From Candidatus Hodarchaeota archaeon (GTDB lineage: Archaea; Asgardarchaeota; Heimdallarchaeia; Hodarchaeales; Hodarchaeaceae), in NCBI GenBank assembly GCA_016840285.1, contig JAEOSR010000056.1, positions 1-64,000 of the forward strand: DNA of 64,000 nt, read 5' to 3'. Below the pieces are notes generated by a model. That model had not been told where the DNA came from. It searched no databases and saw only the letters and a list, made by a program, of their open reading frames with translations. Of the stretch, positions 1 to 8,202 are shown in pieces (position 1 is the stretch's first letter; each line of letters opens with the position of its first letter). The translations under genes and the position numbers were made by a program.

Positions 1-144
1 AAAGGCAGTAACAAAGATTGTTAGTGTTTCGTTAAAATGTGCTTGGGTGATTGGATCGATAATAAAGCTTCCAGCATAGAAAACAAGTAATACCATAAAA
101 ATACAAAGTATTCCAAACATTCCTTTTTGCTTATTACTTTTCAT
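1..144 (-). CDS. N-terminal part of a membrane protein, cut by the window edge
   Basis: The minus strand reads openly from an ATG at 144 to base 1 (48 codons, no stop). The first residues are basic (MKSNKQKG) and are followed by a hydrophobic stretch of about 20 residues (GILCIFMVLLVFYAGSFII), so this is a signal anchor or first membrane segment. A GGTGAT-type ribosome-binding site (GGTGATGTAAG) lies just upstream, matching the pattern at other starts in this window. The rest of the protein lies outside the window, so no function can be given. Confidence 0.55.
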   Translation of the reverse strand, partial: MKSNKQKGMFGILCIFMVLLVFYAGSFIIDPITQAHFNETLTIFVTAF

Positions 145-475
145 TTTCTTACATCACCTAATCTTAGAGGAGAAAAGGTGAAAGAATAAAAGGCAGGAGG
201 AGTACCGATTATTCAATCACACATCGTTGGAGGAGGGGGAGGGAGGATGTAGAATGATTTTCAAAGGATTCCATATTCCCAAAAAGAATTTTCTCTCCTT
301 ATTCAACCAATCCACACCGATAACTATGGGGATTTCCACCTATAAAAGTTTTATAGAAGTAAGTAATTACTATTGAATTACTATTGGTTTGATTGGTAAG
401 TATCATATTTATATCCCTCTCTCTCTGAAATAGCCTATTATAGTCCTTTTATTCAGGGTTATCTGGTGATAGATA
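145..475. promoter_or_regulatory. Intergenic region with symmetric TATA-like palindrome, 11-bp tandem repeat and G-rich tract
   Basis: No gene is seen here. Bases 340-356 form a perfect palindrome, CTATAAAAGTTTTATAG, which places a TATAAAA box on each strand between two divergent genes. Directly after it, AATTACTATTG occurs twice in tandem at 365-375 and 376-386. A purine-only run with five G-tracts lies at 229-246 and could form a two-layer G-quadruplex. A CT repeat follows near 415-425. I infer a bidirectional promoter or operator. The distances to the flanking starts (about 120 and 196 bases) are long for simple archaeal promoters. Confidence 0.35.
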
Positions 476-715
476 ATGATTTTTACAATAAGTGATCCAG
501 AAGAATTAATGAAATTTGCTGAATCATGTGAATCTCATAGATACAGAGTTTATTATGATATTCAAGAACAAACATATTGGTTAAGACCTACCAAAAGCTC
601 CAAACATCTTGATACAGTCAAATATAGAGGAAAAAAAGAAAACGATTTGATTAAATTCTTGGAAGAGAAATTTACTGTAATTCGAGTAGCTGAAATTTCA
701 TTCATCAAAGAATAA
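476..715 (+). CDS. Small hypothetical protein, 79 aa
   Basis: The ATG at 476 follows a CTGGTGAT ribosome-binding site at the usual spacing for this genome, which supports real translation. The protein is charged and soluble (MIFTISDPEELMKFAESCESH...), with a helix-rich start and a C-terminal half rich in lysine and glutamate. It has no membrane segment, cysteine pair or recognisable catalytic motif. I do not recognise the family. It stands alone between the symmetric TATA-like region and a degraded PLD-like fragment. Confidence 0.5.
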   Translation: MIFTISDPEELMKFAESCESHRYRVYYDIQEQTYWLRPTKSSKHLDTVKYRGKKENDLIKFLEEKFTVIRVAEISFIKE

Positions 716-916
716 TTTAATCAGTTACGCTTTTTCCCTTTTTCCCTTTTTCTTTCATGAGGTAGTTTGGTTTATTCTCGTAAGGTGGTTTTTCTTTTTC
801 TTTCTGCTCAAATTGAAAGAATCTAAAAAAGTCAGGCATACAATTCTTCTATCTTACTAAGATTTTTAAGAACTCTAGATTGATCATAATATAATTTGAA
901 TTAGGATTAGGTAAGG

Positions 917-1072
917 ATGGGTAACAATATCATTTTCATAGCTGACATGGAAATTTACGAGGAAATTGGACAATTACTTGATGAAGCAGAAAAAGAGATA
1001 ATCATTCTTTCCCCTTGGATTCAATTGACAGAGCTGACTATCCTTTCTGTTTCATCTTATACTTTCCTGTAA
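917..1072 (+). pseudogene. Remnant of a phospholipase D-like domain protein
   Basis: A 51-codon frame starts MGNNIIFIADMEIYEEIGQL and continues into an EAEKEIIILSPWI segment. That segment looks like the first strand of PLD-like nuclease/phosphotransferase domains, where a helix (I..LL..A) precedes K-E-I-x-I-x-S-P-W-I. The frame then becomes hydrophobic and stops at 1070-1072 without any HxKxxxxD catalytic motif. No continuation was found in the remaining ~110 bases before the next gene. I read it as the decayed 5' end of a PLD-family gene. It could instead be a genuine micro-ORF. Confidence 0.35.
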
Positions 1073-1182
1073 AAGACCTTTTCTATATCTGATAAAAAGG
1101 TGATAAATGAAAGATCTTCTCCCATAAAAACACATAATTTGTAGGTGAATTTACATCAACCATTAAATTCAGAATTCGACAC

Positions 1183-1566
1183 TTAAATTGATTTTTCTAG
1201 TTCTTCTTCCTTGGATTCCCTTTTTCCCATTTTTTCACCGTGCAGGATCGCACGTCGAAGGGCATCATCAATGAATGCTTCCCTCGATGAAGAATGCCCT
1301 TGTTTGACTAGGTCATCGATTTTCTTCATCACATTCTCTGGTACACTATCAGAATATTGTAGAGAAGCATCAACTTCCAAAGAAGGTTTTTCCACTACCT
1401 CTAATCCTTTTTTTACTAGCGTTTTATGATAGTTTCTTAAGGTTATCCTCAATATCTCGGCTTCTTTTGTTTCCACACTTCTATTTCTCAACCATTCAAC
1501 TATTTCACTGAATTTTAACAGGTCTTCTCCCGACAATGAGACAGATACTTGTTTTCTTTTAGACAT
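1183..1566 (-). CDS. Double ribbon-helix-helix DNA-binding protein
   Basis: This 127-residue protein probably binds DNA as a transcription regulator. Residues ~3-50 (KRKQVSVSLSGEDLLKFSEIVEWL...) show the basic beta-strand and two helices of a ribbon-helix-helix fold. A second copy seems to follow at ~72-110 (SVPENVMKKIDDLVKQGHSSSREAFIDDALRRAI), so one chain could supply both halves of the fold. I start at the methionine of MSKRKQ. The longer frame to 1596 adds a cysteine-rich stretch that does not look coding. The gene is divergent from the AAA ATPase, with a 130-base shared regulatory gap, so it may regulate both itself and that gene. Confidence 0.7.
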   Translation of the reverse strand: MSKRKQVSVSLSGEDLLKFSEIVEWLRNRSVETKEAEILRITLRNYHKTLVKKGLEVVEKPSLEVDASLQYSDSVPENVMKKIDDLVKQGHSSSREAFIDDALRRAILHGEKMGKRESKEEELEKSI

Positions 1567-1633
1567 TGAACATCGACAAAACATTTTCTGAATCATTAAT
1601 AAAATTTTGCACTTTCGTGATAATTACTAGAAA

Positions 1634-1662
1634 AGTTTTTATATGTTATAATTATTGTAATT
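1634..1662. promoter_or_regulatory. Shared promoter/operator between the RHH regulator and the AAA ATPase
   Basis: The 130-base divergent gap holds a TATA-like TTTTTATATG near 1636-1645, about 55 bases before the ATPase start. A short palindrome, AATTA-TTG-TAATT, lies at 1650-1662. Ribbon-helix-helix proteins commonly bind short AT-rich palindromes, so this is a candidate operator for the adjacent regulator. That link is inference. Confidence 0.3.
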
Positions 1663-1696
1663 GTGAATTCAAGTTTTTTATTGGAGATTCATATGT

Positions 1697-2992
1697 ATGG
1701 CACAACCAAAAGCAAATATTCCAAAAGCAATATTTCAAGCGCAAAAACTAGTCCAAGATGCGCGGTCTTATGACCATCAAGATCAATACCAGAAAGCAAT
1801 TGTCTATTACATGCAAGCAACTAAAACTTTCATAGTATTGCTGAAACGTTACCCTCAGATGCCTTTCCACAAGCAATATACTCAAGAGGTTCGACTGTGT
1901 CTACAACGAGTGAAGCAACTTAAACTATGTTTAATGAATTCCACCCAATCACCCAATCATCCTAAATCAGGATGTATCAAATCAAAAGATGATCAAGAAT
2001 ATGCTGAATTACGTAAACGTATCCTTAGATGCCGGATCACTCCTGATCCTAATCTTTCATGGAATGATATAATTGGTCTTGATGAAGTCATCCACCATAT
2101 TCAGGAAACAGTCTTAGTACCTCTTCAACATCCTGAGATCTGGGAGAGCAGTATCAAACCATCCAGATCAATTCTCTTGTTTGGGCCACCTGGGTGTGGG
2201 AAAACACACTTAATTCGGGTACTGGCTGCAGAAGTAGCACCTATTCCTATTTTCAGCCCCCCTGCTGGGATTTTATTATCAAAATGGCATGGGGAAAGTC
2301 AGAAAATGATTCGAGCATTGTATGAAACTGCTTGGGAACACGCACCTTCGATCATTTTCATTGATGAATTTGATGGCATCTTTGGATCAACCAACAATTC
2401 TCGAGGAAGGAATGGAGATTCAGAAGTTTCTAGAATAACAATTCAGATTCAAAAGGAGCTTCAACAGTTTATGGATGGATTATACACCCCACCAGTAAAT
2501 AAAACGGTAACTATTGTCGCCACAAACTTCCCTCAGCGGTTACAACTTGCCCAATTGCGCCGCTTTGATAAGATTCTGTACATTCCACCTCCTTCCCCAA
2601 TAGCGATTATTAAAATGCTGAAGCATTTCTTTCGAAAGGTACCTCAAAATTTTGAAAACCATTTCAAATGTTTATCATATCGGGATTTAAATGGGTATAC
2701 CCCTGATGAAATACTAAAAATTTGTAGTGATGCTTACTATCAGGCACTTAGTAGATCTGATAAGAATAAGCTTCCCGCACAAGTAACTTTCGATGATGTT
2801 TCGTATTGTAGGTCAGGATTAAAACCAATACTTAGGTTTAAAGGGACAAAGGGGGTGGGTACCATATTTTTTCGGATATGGAATGCCAAGTTTGGAAGAC
2901 CCCCAATTGAATATCCCATGGAGCAATGGGAAGAAAAGGATGTAAACCCTTCTTTGCTTCTTAATCTGCGAAAAGCAAAAGAAAGCCGCTAG
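1697..2992 (+). CDS. Vps4/katanin-type AAA ATPase with N-terminal MIT-like domain
   Basis: This 431-residue protein resembles ESCRT-disassembly ATPases. Residues ~8-80 (AQKLVQDARSYDHQDQYQKAI...) fit an MIT three-helix bundle, which in Vps4 binds ESCRT-III tails. The AAA module spans ~115-380 with Walker A GPPGCGKTH (~163), the pore-region segment SKWHGES, Walker B SIIFIDEFD (~220), sensor VATNFP (~273) and an arginine pair LRRFDK. A family-like QVTFDDV...LKP segment closes the core. A ~50-residue basic/aromatic tail is extra, and I see no Vps4 beta domain. The start has a GGAG site. The frame ends in TAG and stays open beyond it into the next gene. The protein is more divergent than a housekeeping Vps4, so it may be a paralogue with another substrate. 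Confidence 0.85.
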   Translation: MAQPKANIPKAIFQAQKLVQDARSYDHQDQYQKAIVYYMQATKTFIVLLKRYPQMPFHKQYTQEVRLCLQRVKQLKLCLMNSTQSPNHPKSGCIKSKDDQEYAELRKRILRCRITPDPNLSWNDIIGLDEVIHHIQETVLVPLQHPEIWESSIKPSRSILLFGPPGCGKTHLIRVLAAEVAPIPIFSPPAGILLSKWHGESQKMIRALYETAWEHAPSIIFIDEFDGIFGSTNNSRGRNGDSEVSRITIQIQKELQQFMDGLYTPPVNKTVTIVATNFPQRLQLAQLRRFDKILYIPPPSPIAIIKMLKHFFRKVPQNFENHFKCLSYRDLNGYTPDEILKICSDAYYQALSRSDKNKLPAQVTFDDVSYCRSGLKPILRFKGTKGVGTIFFRIWNAKFGRPPIEYPMEQWEEKDVNPSLLLNLRKAKESR

Positions 2993-3154
2993 GGGGAAAG
3001 AGGAACGTTTACACAGGAAGATCACGATGTTATTCTAGCTCAGGAAGAAGAAGAACAGCAGCAAGAAGAGGAGGCAGAAAATAATGAACAAGAAACTGAC
3101 CTCGAGGAGCAACCTCCAGAGTTTGATCTTTATGATGTAGCTCCAAGAATCGAA

Positions 3155-6100
3155 GTGGAGGAGCTTCTGGCAGAGTATGAAATGTTTGCACATGAGCTCA
3201 AGGAATTTTTGCCTTCGGATACTATTCTTACTTTAGAAGAGGCCAAAACTGAAGCAGAAGACTTTGCCGAGGATGATGAAAATAACTCGGGTGATACTAT
3301 AAGTATAGACCAGGATACGTTGGTTTTAGAGGCAAAAGTCGAGGTTCAAGAGGTTGAAGAGGAGGAGCTAGAGACTTATGAACTCATAGATACGGAACAA
3401 GAGATCCAAGAAGAGGAGTTAGAGTCAATAAACCAAGAAGAAGTGAACACAAGTATCGAAAATGACTTGTGCGAAGAGGTTGAGGAAGAATCACCGATTC
3501 TAGAAGAAGACCAAGAAATTGAGATCTCGAATATCAATCAAGAAATAGAGGAACTGACTGCTGAAGTAGAAGTAACTGAAATAGAAATACTTCAACTGGA
3601 AAAAGAGTTAGAGTCAATTATTGAGGAAGAGCTAATAACAGAGCAGGTTAAGGAGATTGAAGATGAAGAGTCCACTGAGGAAATACACCAAGAAGAAAAT
3701 CAGATAGAGGAGTATGGTAATGTTACCGATACTGATTGGGAAGCATCAGAGGAGCAAGATCATTGTGATCAGGAAATATTGGATAGTGAGGCCATAGATT
3801 CAACTTCGGTTGAAGTAATAGAACACGAAGAAACGATTTTTGATCAGGAATTAGAGGAAAATCCACTGATTACTCTTGAATATCCGTTTGATGAAGAATT
3901 TGGGGAGCAAGATTATACTCAAGCATCAACATTCGATCAGGAATTGGAGGAAGCTCATGCTAATGAACTTGAATATCAAACTGAGAAAGAGAATGTTGAA
4001 GATCTAGAAAAGCTAGAGGAGACATTAGACCAAAATGAGATAGTAGAAACATCTGAAATCACAGAAAATGAAATACAGTCACAACAATCCATTATTTCAT
4101 CAGAAAAGGCTTATTCAGAAAGTGAGATAATCCAACCAACTTTCCATACATCCACTTCTCAATTAATAGAAATTGCTCATACAGACAATGTTCCTCTACA
4201 ACAAACATTCGGTTTGTCATTCAATGATGAAAATATTCATGATTTTTCTCTTAGCTTACTAGGTAATGAGATAAGTGCCTTAGAGAAAATGTTGGAAGAG
4301 GTTGAATCACCACGTTTGTTAACACAATTTCATCTACAAATAGAGGACGATTTAAAGCAGTCTCTTGAGGTTCAGACTTCTCAGACTATTCATGAACATG
4401 ATAGCTCATTAGAACTTGTTTTTCAAGGGCCCACGATTCCTGAGCCACCTCCGTATGATTTTCAAGCTGAATTAGAAGAACTAGAGGAAGAACAGAATAA
4501 TTTAACAAGAAGGCAACTTCTAAAATCGTTTGAAAAGGCGCAATGGATCCAAATGACTGCTAATTTAGATTTAGCAAAGCAGAAATTACCTGTAATACAT
4601 ACACGTACATCAAATACTCAAAAAGCTGATCTTCTTGAAAAAAAAACAAAACAGACTTTTCAGAACAAGCAGATTTCCCGAAATAAAGAAGATACAGAAG
4701 AACAAATCATAGATGACCATGCTCCTCAACAATCCTCCTCTACTGAAGAAGAGATAAATTTAGTTGTTAAACATGAATCATCTACATTAAGGATTGGAGA
4801 AAAAAACAAGCAAAATATCAAACAAAATACTTTTGAAATAATTAATGAAAGAAGAAATCTTCTGATCAGCAAAGTAATGGAAGCTGGCCTTAATTCACTT
4901 AAGACAGGAAAAAAGTCTTACATTAATAGTTTCATCACTTATTGGAATCAAATTGTAGAGTTAGGAAAACCACCTACAAAAGAGATGGTCGTACTATATA
5001 ATGAAATAAAGGGTAAACATGGAGTGTCTCTATATGTAATCAATTATAAAACTGATCCAGGATATAAAATTAAAGATTACGGTGATTTGCCTAGTATCGT
5101 TGATGAGTGGTTTGCTAGAAAATATACAACATATTTTAAAGAATGGTTAATTTTTAGAGATCAATTGGAGGGAAAGAGTGCTTTTATCAAAGTATGGGTA
5201 AAGGGTTCAAAGAATAGAGAAAAAGAATTATTCTTAATCCCCAATTATGAAGCAACAAAATGGAATGCGAATGGAGTTCCAATGGAACTTTGGAAACCCA
5301 AAAGGTCCTTCATCTTGAGATCGGGACTCTTTACTAAAGTAAAATTTCCACCTCGATATGAATATGATCCAAATAGAAGAAATACTGTTCTAATACGCCA
5401 TCCAGTTAAGGAACGTATAATTAATCGCTTGGAGAATGTAGTTGATAGCAATGGAAAACCAATATATCGATATCCAAAAGAGGTAAGCAGGCATACTTGG
5501 TTTAATTCAGCTTATCAAATAAAATTCGATGAAAATCTAATTGATGAATATTTAGAGGGAATCTATTGGCAAAGAATTAAGACAGGACGAACTCGAGCAG
5601 AGAGATCGTCATTAAAACTTTCAGTTATCAATTATTACGAAAGACTTGGGGAGCGTATTACTTCTCTTACAGATAACATGATCGAATCTGAATTAAATGA
5701 AGCCTTTGAAATTTACTTAGTTGATGAATCAAAAGCTTTATGGGGCATCATTTCATTACTTAATGATGTTGTACCATTACAAATGGTTACAACATTTGAT
5801 GAATGGATAGATAAGTTGAAAACAGAGTTTGGATCTGAAATAGCTAGGATAATTCAACAAGCTAAGTTACAAAATTTAAATAAAATTCCAATAACCTTTA
5901 AATTGACTGATGCAGATAAGTATCAGGGAGGAAAAACGCTCACACGTGATCCAATAAGATTTTGGGTAGAGAAGTATACAGATGGGATCTCTGGCTTTGC
6001 AAAAGCATTAATTGGAGATAACCGCGTCCGAACAGCATTAGAAGAGTTTAGTAGAGCGGTGGATGGAGTTTTTCCATTAGATTTGCCATTAAATGTGACA

Positions 6101-6739
6101 ATAGAGACAAATTGGGCACATAACCCTACCCGTGTTAATATTGTTACTATACCAGATATTGTTGTCAAAGACAAAATAGGCCGAAAATTCTTGGCTTCTG
6201 AAATAGTGCAAAATAAAATCTTGCGAGAAATTGGAGATAACAATGGTCAAATTTCTCCTCGTGATTATTTACTTGAATATTTAAAGACAATGGGCGAATA
6301 TGACCCTAATAATTGCTCAATTAAAAATATTCAACTTGAATTTATACCTAGAGGTAATACTTTAGGTGGAAGGACTGATATAACTAAAGATACAAATGTA
6401 GTGATAATTTCTTATTGGGGAAATGATGTACCTCAAATGGGTCGTGTTCCAGAAATTATTCAGTCATTAAGGATGATAAGATATTTGGACAAAATTGAGA
6501 ATCAAGAAATTATCAAGCAAAAGGTAGTTAATAAACTCAAACAAGGAATTGGTGCTCTGGGATTTCAAAGAAAGATGGATGAGAATACATCAAGAGTTAT
6601 TCAAGAGTTAACTGAGTTAACGAGTGCAGACGGAGAGGTGACTTTTTCTCGAGATTCTTTTTTAGAATTACTTCGCAGATATGGAATGGGCCTAGTTTCA
6701 AATAATTATTCACTGGATGATAAGGAAATCAACCCCTGA
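3155..6739 (+). CDS. Giant acidic protein of unknown function, in frame with the upstream AAA ATPase
   Basis: The protein has at least 1194 residues. The first ~450 are extremely rich in Glu, Asp and Gln, with an imperfect repeat (FDQELEE...LEY occurs twice). A charged coiled-coil-like linker follows. From ~560 to the end the sequence is ordinary and probably folded (for example QLEGKSAFIKVWVKGSKN near 665), but I recognise no family and no catalytic motif. It has no membrane segment or signal peptide. The GTG at 3155 is the first conventional start, yet it has no ribosome-binding site, and the same acidic coding character continues upstream without a stop to the TAG at 2990-2992. Translation may therefore begin at a non-standard codon or by readthrough. 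Its position suggests a partner or substrate of the ATPase. Confidence 0.75.
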   Translation: MEELLAEYEMFAHELKEFLPSDTILTLEEAKTEAEDFAEDDENNSGDTISIDQDTLVLEAKVEVQEVEEEELETYELIDTEQEIQEEELESINQEEVNTSIENDLCEEVEEESPILEEDQEIEISNINQEIEELTAEVEVTEIEILQLEKELESIIEEELITEQVKEIEDEESTEEIHQEENQIEEYGNVTDTDWEASEEQDHCDQEILDSEAIDSTSVEVIEHEETIFDQELEENPLITLEYPFDEEFGEQDYTQASTFDQELEEAHANELEYQTEKENVEDLEKLEETLDQNEIVETSEITENEIQSQQSIISSEKAYSESEIIQPTFHTSTSQLIEIAHTDNVPLQQTFGLSFNDENIHDFSLSLLGNEISALEKMLEEVESPRLLTQFHLQIEDDLKQSLEVQTSQTIHEHDSSLELVFQGPTIPEPPPYDFQAELEELEEEQNNLTRRQLLKSFEKAQWIQMTANLDLAKQKLPVIHTRTSNTQKADLLEKKTKQTFQNKQISRNKEDTEEQIIDDHAPQQSSSTEEEINLVVKHESSTLRIGEKNKQNIKQNTFEIINERRNLLISKVMEAGLNSLKTGKKSYINSFITYWNQIVELGKPPTKEMVVLYNEIKGKHGVSLYVINYKTDPGYKIKDYGDLPSIVDEWFARKYTTYFKEWLIFRDQLEGKSAFIKVWVKGSKNREKELFLIPNYEATKWNANGVPMELWKPKRSFILRSGLFTKVKFPPRYEYDPNRRNTVLIRHPVKERIINRLENVVDSNGKPIYRYPKEVSRHTWFNSAYQIKFDENLIDEYLEGIYWQRIKTGRTRAERSSLKLSVINYYERLGERITSLTDNMIESELNEAFEIYLVDESKALWGIISLLNDVVPLQMVTTFDEWIDKLKTEFGSEIARIIQQAKLQNLNKIPITFKLTDADKYQGGKTLTRDPIRFWVEKYTDGISGFAKALIGDNRVRTALEEFSRAVDGVFPLDLPLNVTIETNWAHNPTRVNIVTIPDIVVKDKIGRKFLASEIVQNKILREIGDNNGQISPRDYLLEYLKTMGEYDPNNCSIKNIQLEFIPRGNTLGGRTDITKDTNVVIISYWGNDVPQMGRVPEIIQSLRMIRYLDKIENQEIIKQKVVNKLKQGIGALGFQRKMDENTSRVIQELTELTSADGEVTFSRDSFLELLRRYGMGLVSNNYSLDDKEINP

Positions 6740-6944
6740 TCTTCATGGAAAGGCAGAAAACAGATCACCAATACATTTAAAGAGAATTCAATGCTAGTTA
6801 ACGTGAGAAAAGGGTAATTTGTATCATTTACCACAAGAGAGAACCTTAAATAGGATGATTGAACTCACAAATAGAGGACACAAAGGTAAACTCATCTAAC
6901 GAGTCGAATGATTTTGGGGGAAAAAAAAGAAATGGATTGAGAGA

Positions 6945-8144
6945 TTACTGATAATTCTGCCATTTCTGGTTGAGATTCGGATCTTTAATGGTCTCAATTA
7001 TATATTGAGCCATTTCTTCTCCAGTACAGCCAGTATCACGACCTGTAATAGTTATTTTCTTTTCGTACTGAGAACAGAGTTCAATCGCTTTTTCTAATTT
7101 CACTGATTGGTCTGTAAATCCAATATGATTAAGGAGTAATGATGCAGCTTTAATTATACTTGTGGGATCAGCAAACCGTTCACGACCCTCATCGACCATT
7201 TTAAGAGCACTTCCGTGCACTGCTTCAAACATTGAGTATTGTTTGCCGATATTAGCTGCCCCTGCAGTACCTAATCCACCTTGAATTTGAGCTGCTTCGT
7301 CTGTGATAATGTCACCATACAGGTTCGGGGCGGTAATAACTCGGAATGAGCTTTGTCGAGCGGGGTCGATGAGCTTCGCCGTCATGATGTCAATGTACCA
7401 GTCGTCGTATTCCACTTCTGGATAGTCTTTAGCTACTTCTTCAGCAACTGCCAAGAATTTACCATCTGTCTTCTTGACAACATTGGCTTTTGTGACTACT
7501 GTGACTTTATTGATTTTGTTCTTCTTTGCATACTCAAACGCTGCTCTGATGATACGATCTGAACCTTGATTTGTGATCACCTTGAAATCGACTGCTAAAT
7601 CATCCGTGACATCAACACCTTTTGAGCCTAGAACGTATGCTCCTTCTGTGTTCTCACGATAAAACATCCAATCAATGTTTTTCTCGGGTACACGAACAGG
7701 ACGAACATTAGCAAAGAGATCTAACTCTCGACGCATTGCCACATTGGCGGACTCAATGTTAGGCCAGCCATACTTGTTTCCTTTCCACGGAGTGGTCGTT
7801 GGACCTTTCAATATCACATGACACTTCTTTAGCTCTTCTAAAACATCATCAGGAATAGCTTTCATCACTTTTGCTCTATTCTCAATTGTCAAACCTTTAA
7901 TATTTCTGATTTCTATTTTTCCTGACTTAATTTGATCCTCCAAGAGGAAATTTAGAACAGCTACAGCGTGTTCAGTAATTTTTGGACCGATACCATCTCC
8001 ACCACAAGCTCCAATTATGATTGGTTTTAAGGCACCATAATCTGTCCAATCGGGCTCTTTTTTCATTCTTTCTACACGTTCTAATTGTTCTTTTACTAAT
8101 TTTCCAAAGTGTTCAGTTGCTTTTTTGATTGCTTCTTCAGACAA
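6945..8144 (-). CDS. icd: Isocitrate dehydrogenase
   Basis: A 399-residue member of the isocitrate/isopropylmalate dehydrogenase family, converting isocitrate to 2-oxoglutarate and CO2 (or the reverse). The substrate segment ESANVAMRRELDLFANVRPV carries the Ser-x-Asn and Arg residues typical of isocitrate rather than isopropylmalate enzymes. ENTEGAYV, the metal-binding region NLYGDIITDEAAQIQGGLG and the nucleotide-site EAVHGSA are also present. The coenzyme (NAD or NADP) cannot be fixed by eye. The start is TTG, with AAGGTGA upstream. It is the third gene after aclB and aclA on the same strand, 58 bases behind aclA, so the three probably form one operon for citrate/2-oxoglutarate interconversion. 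Confidence 0.88.
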   Translation of the reverse strand: MSEEAIKKATEHFGKLVKEQLERVERMKKEPDWTDYGALKPIIIGACGGDGIGPKITEHAVAVLNFLLEDQIKSGKIEIRNIKGLTIENRAKVMKAIPDDVLEELKKCHVILKGPTTTPWKGNKYGWPNIESANVAMRRELDLFANVRPVRVPEKNIDWMFYRENTEGAYVLGSKGVDVTDDLAVDFKVITNQGSDRIIRAAFEYAKKNKINKVTVVTKANVVKKTDGKFLAVAEEVAKDYPEVEYDDWYIDIMTAKLIDPARQSSFRVITAPNLYGDIITDEAAQIQGGLGTAGAANIGKQYSMFEAVHGSALKMVDEGRERFADPTSIIKAASLLLNHIGFTDQSVKLEKAIELCSQYEKKITITGRDTGCTGEEMAQYIIETIKDPNLNQKWQNYQ

Positions 8145-8202
8145 TTTTTTTCACCTTAATTGTACTTCTTCTTGTGTTTATTTGAAAATAAAAAATTGGG
8201 AT

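Noticed and set aside
2990..2992. Genome-wide use of TAG as a sense codon (pyrrolysine)
   Set aside because: Several ordinary genes here end at TAG at the family's normal length (sucD, the 2-hydroxyacid dehydrogenase, the ferredoxin-nitroreductase), so TAG works as a normal stop.
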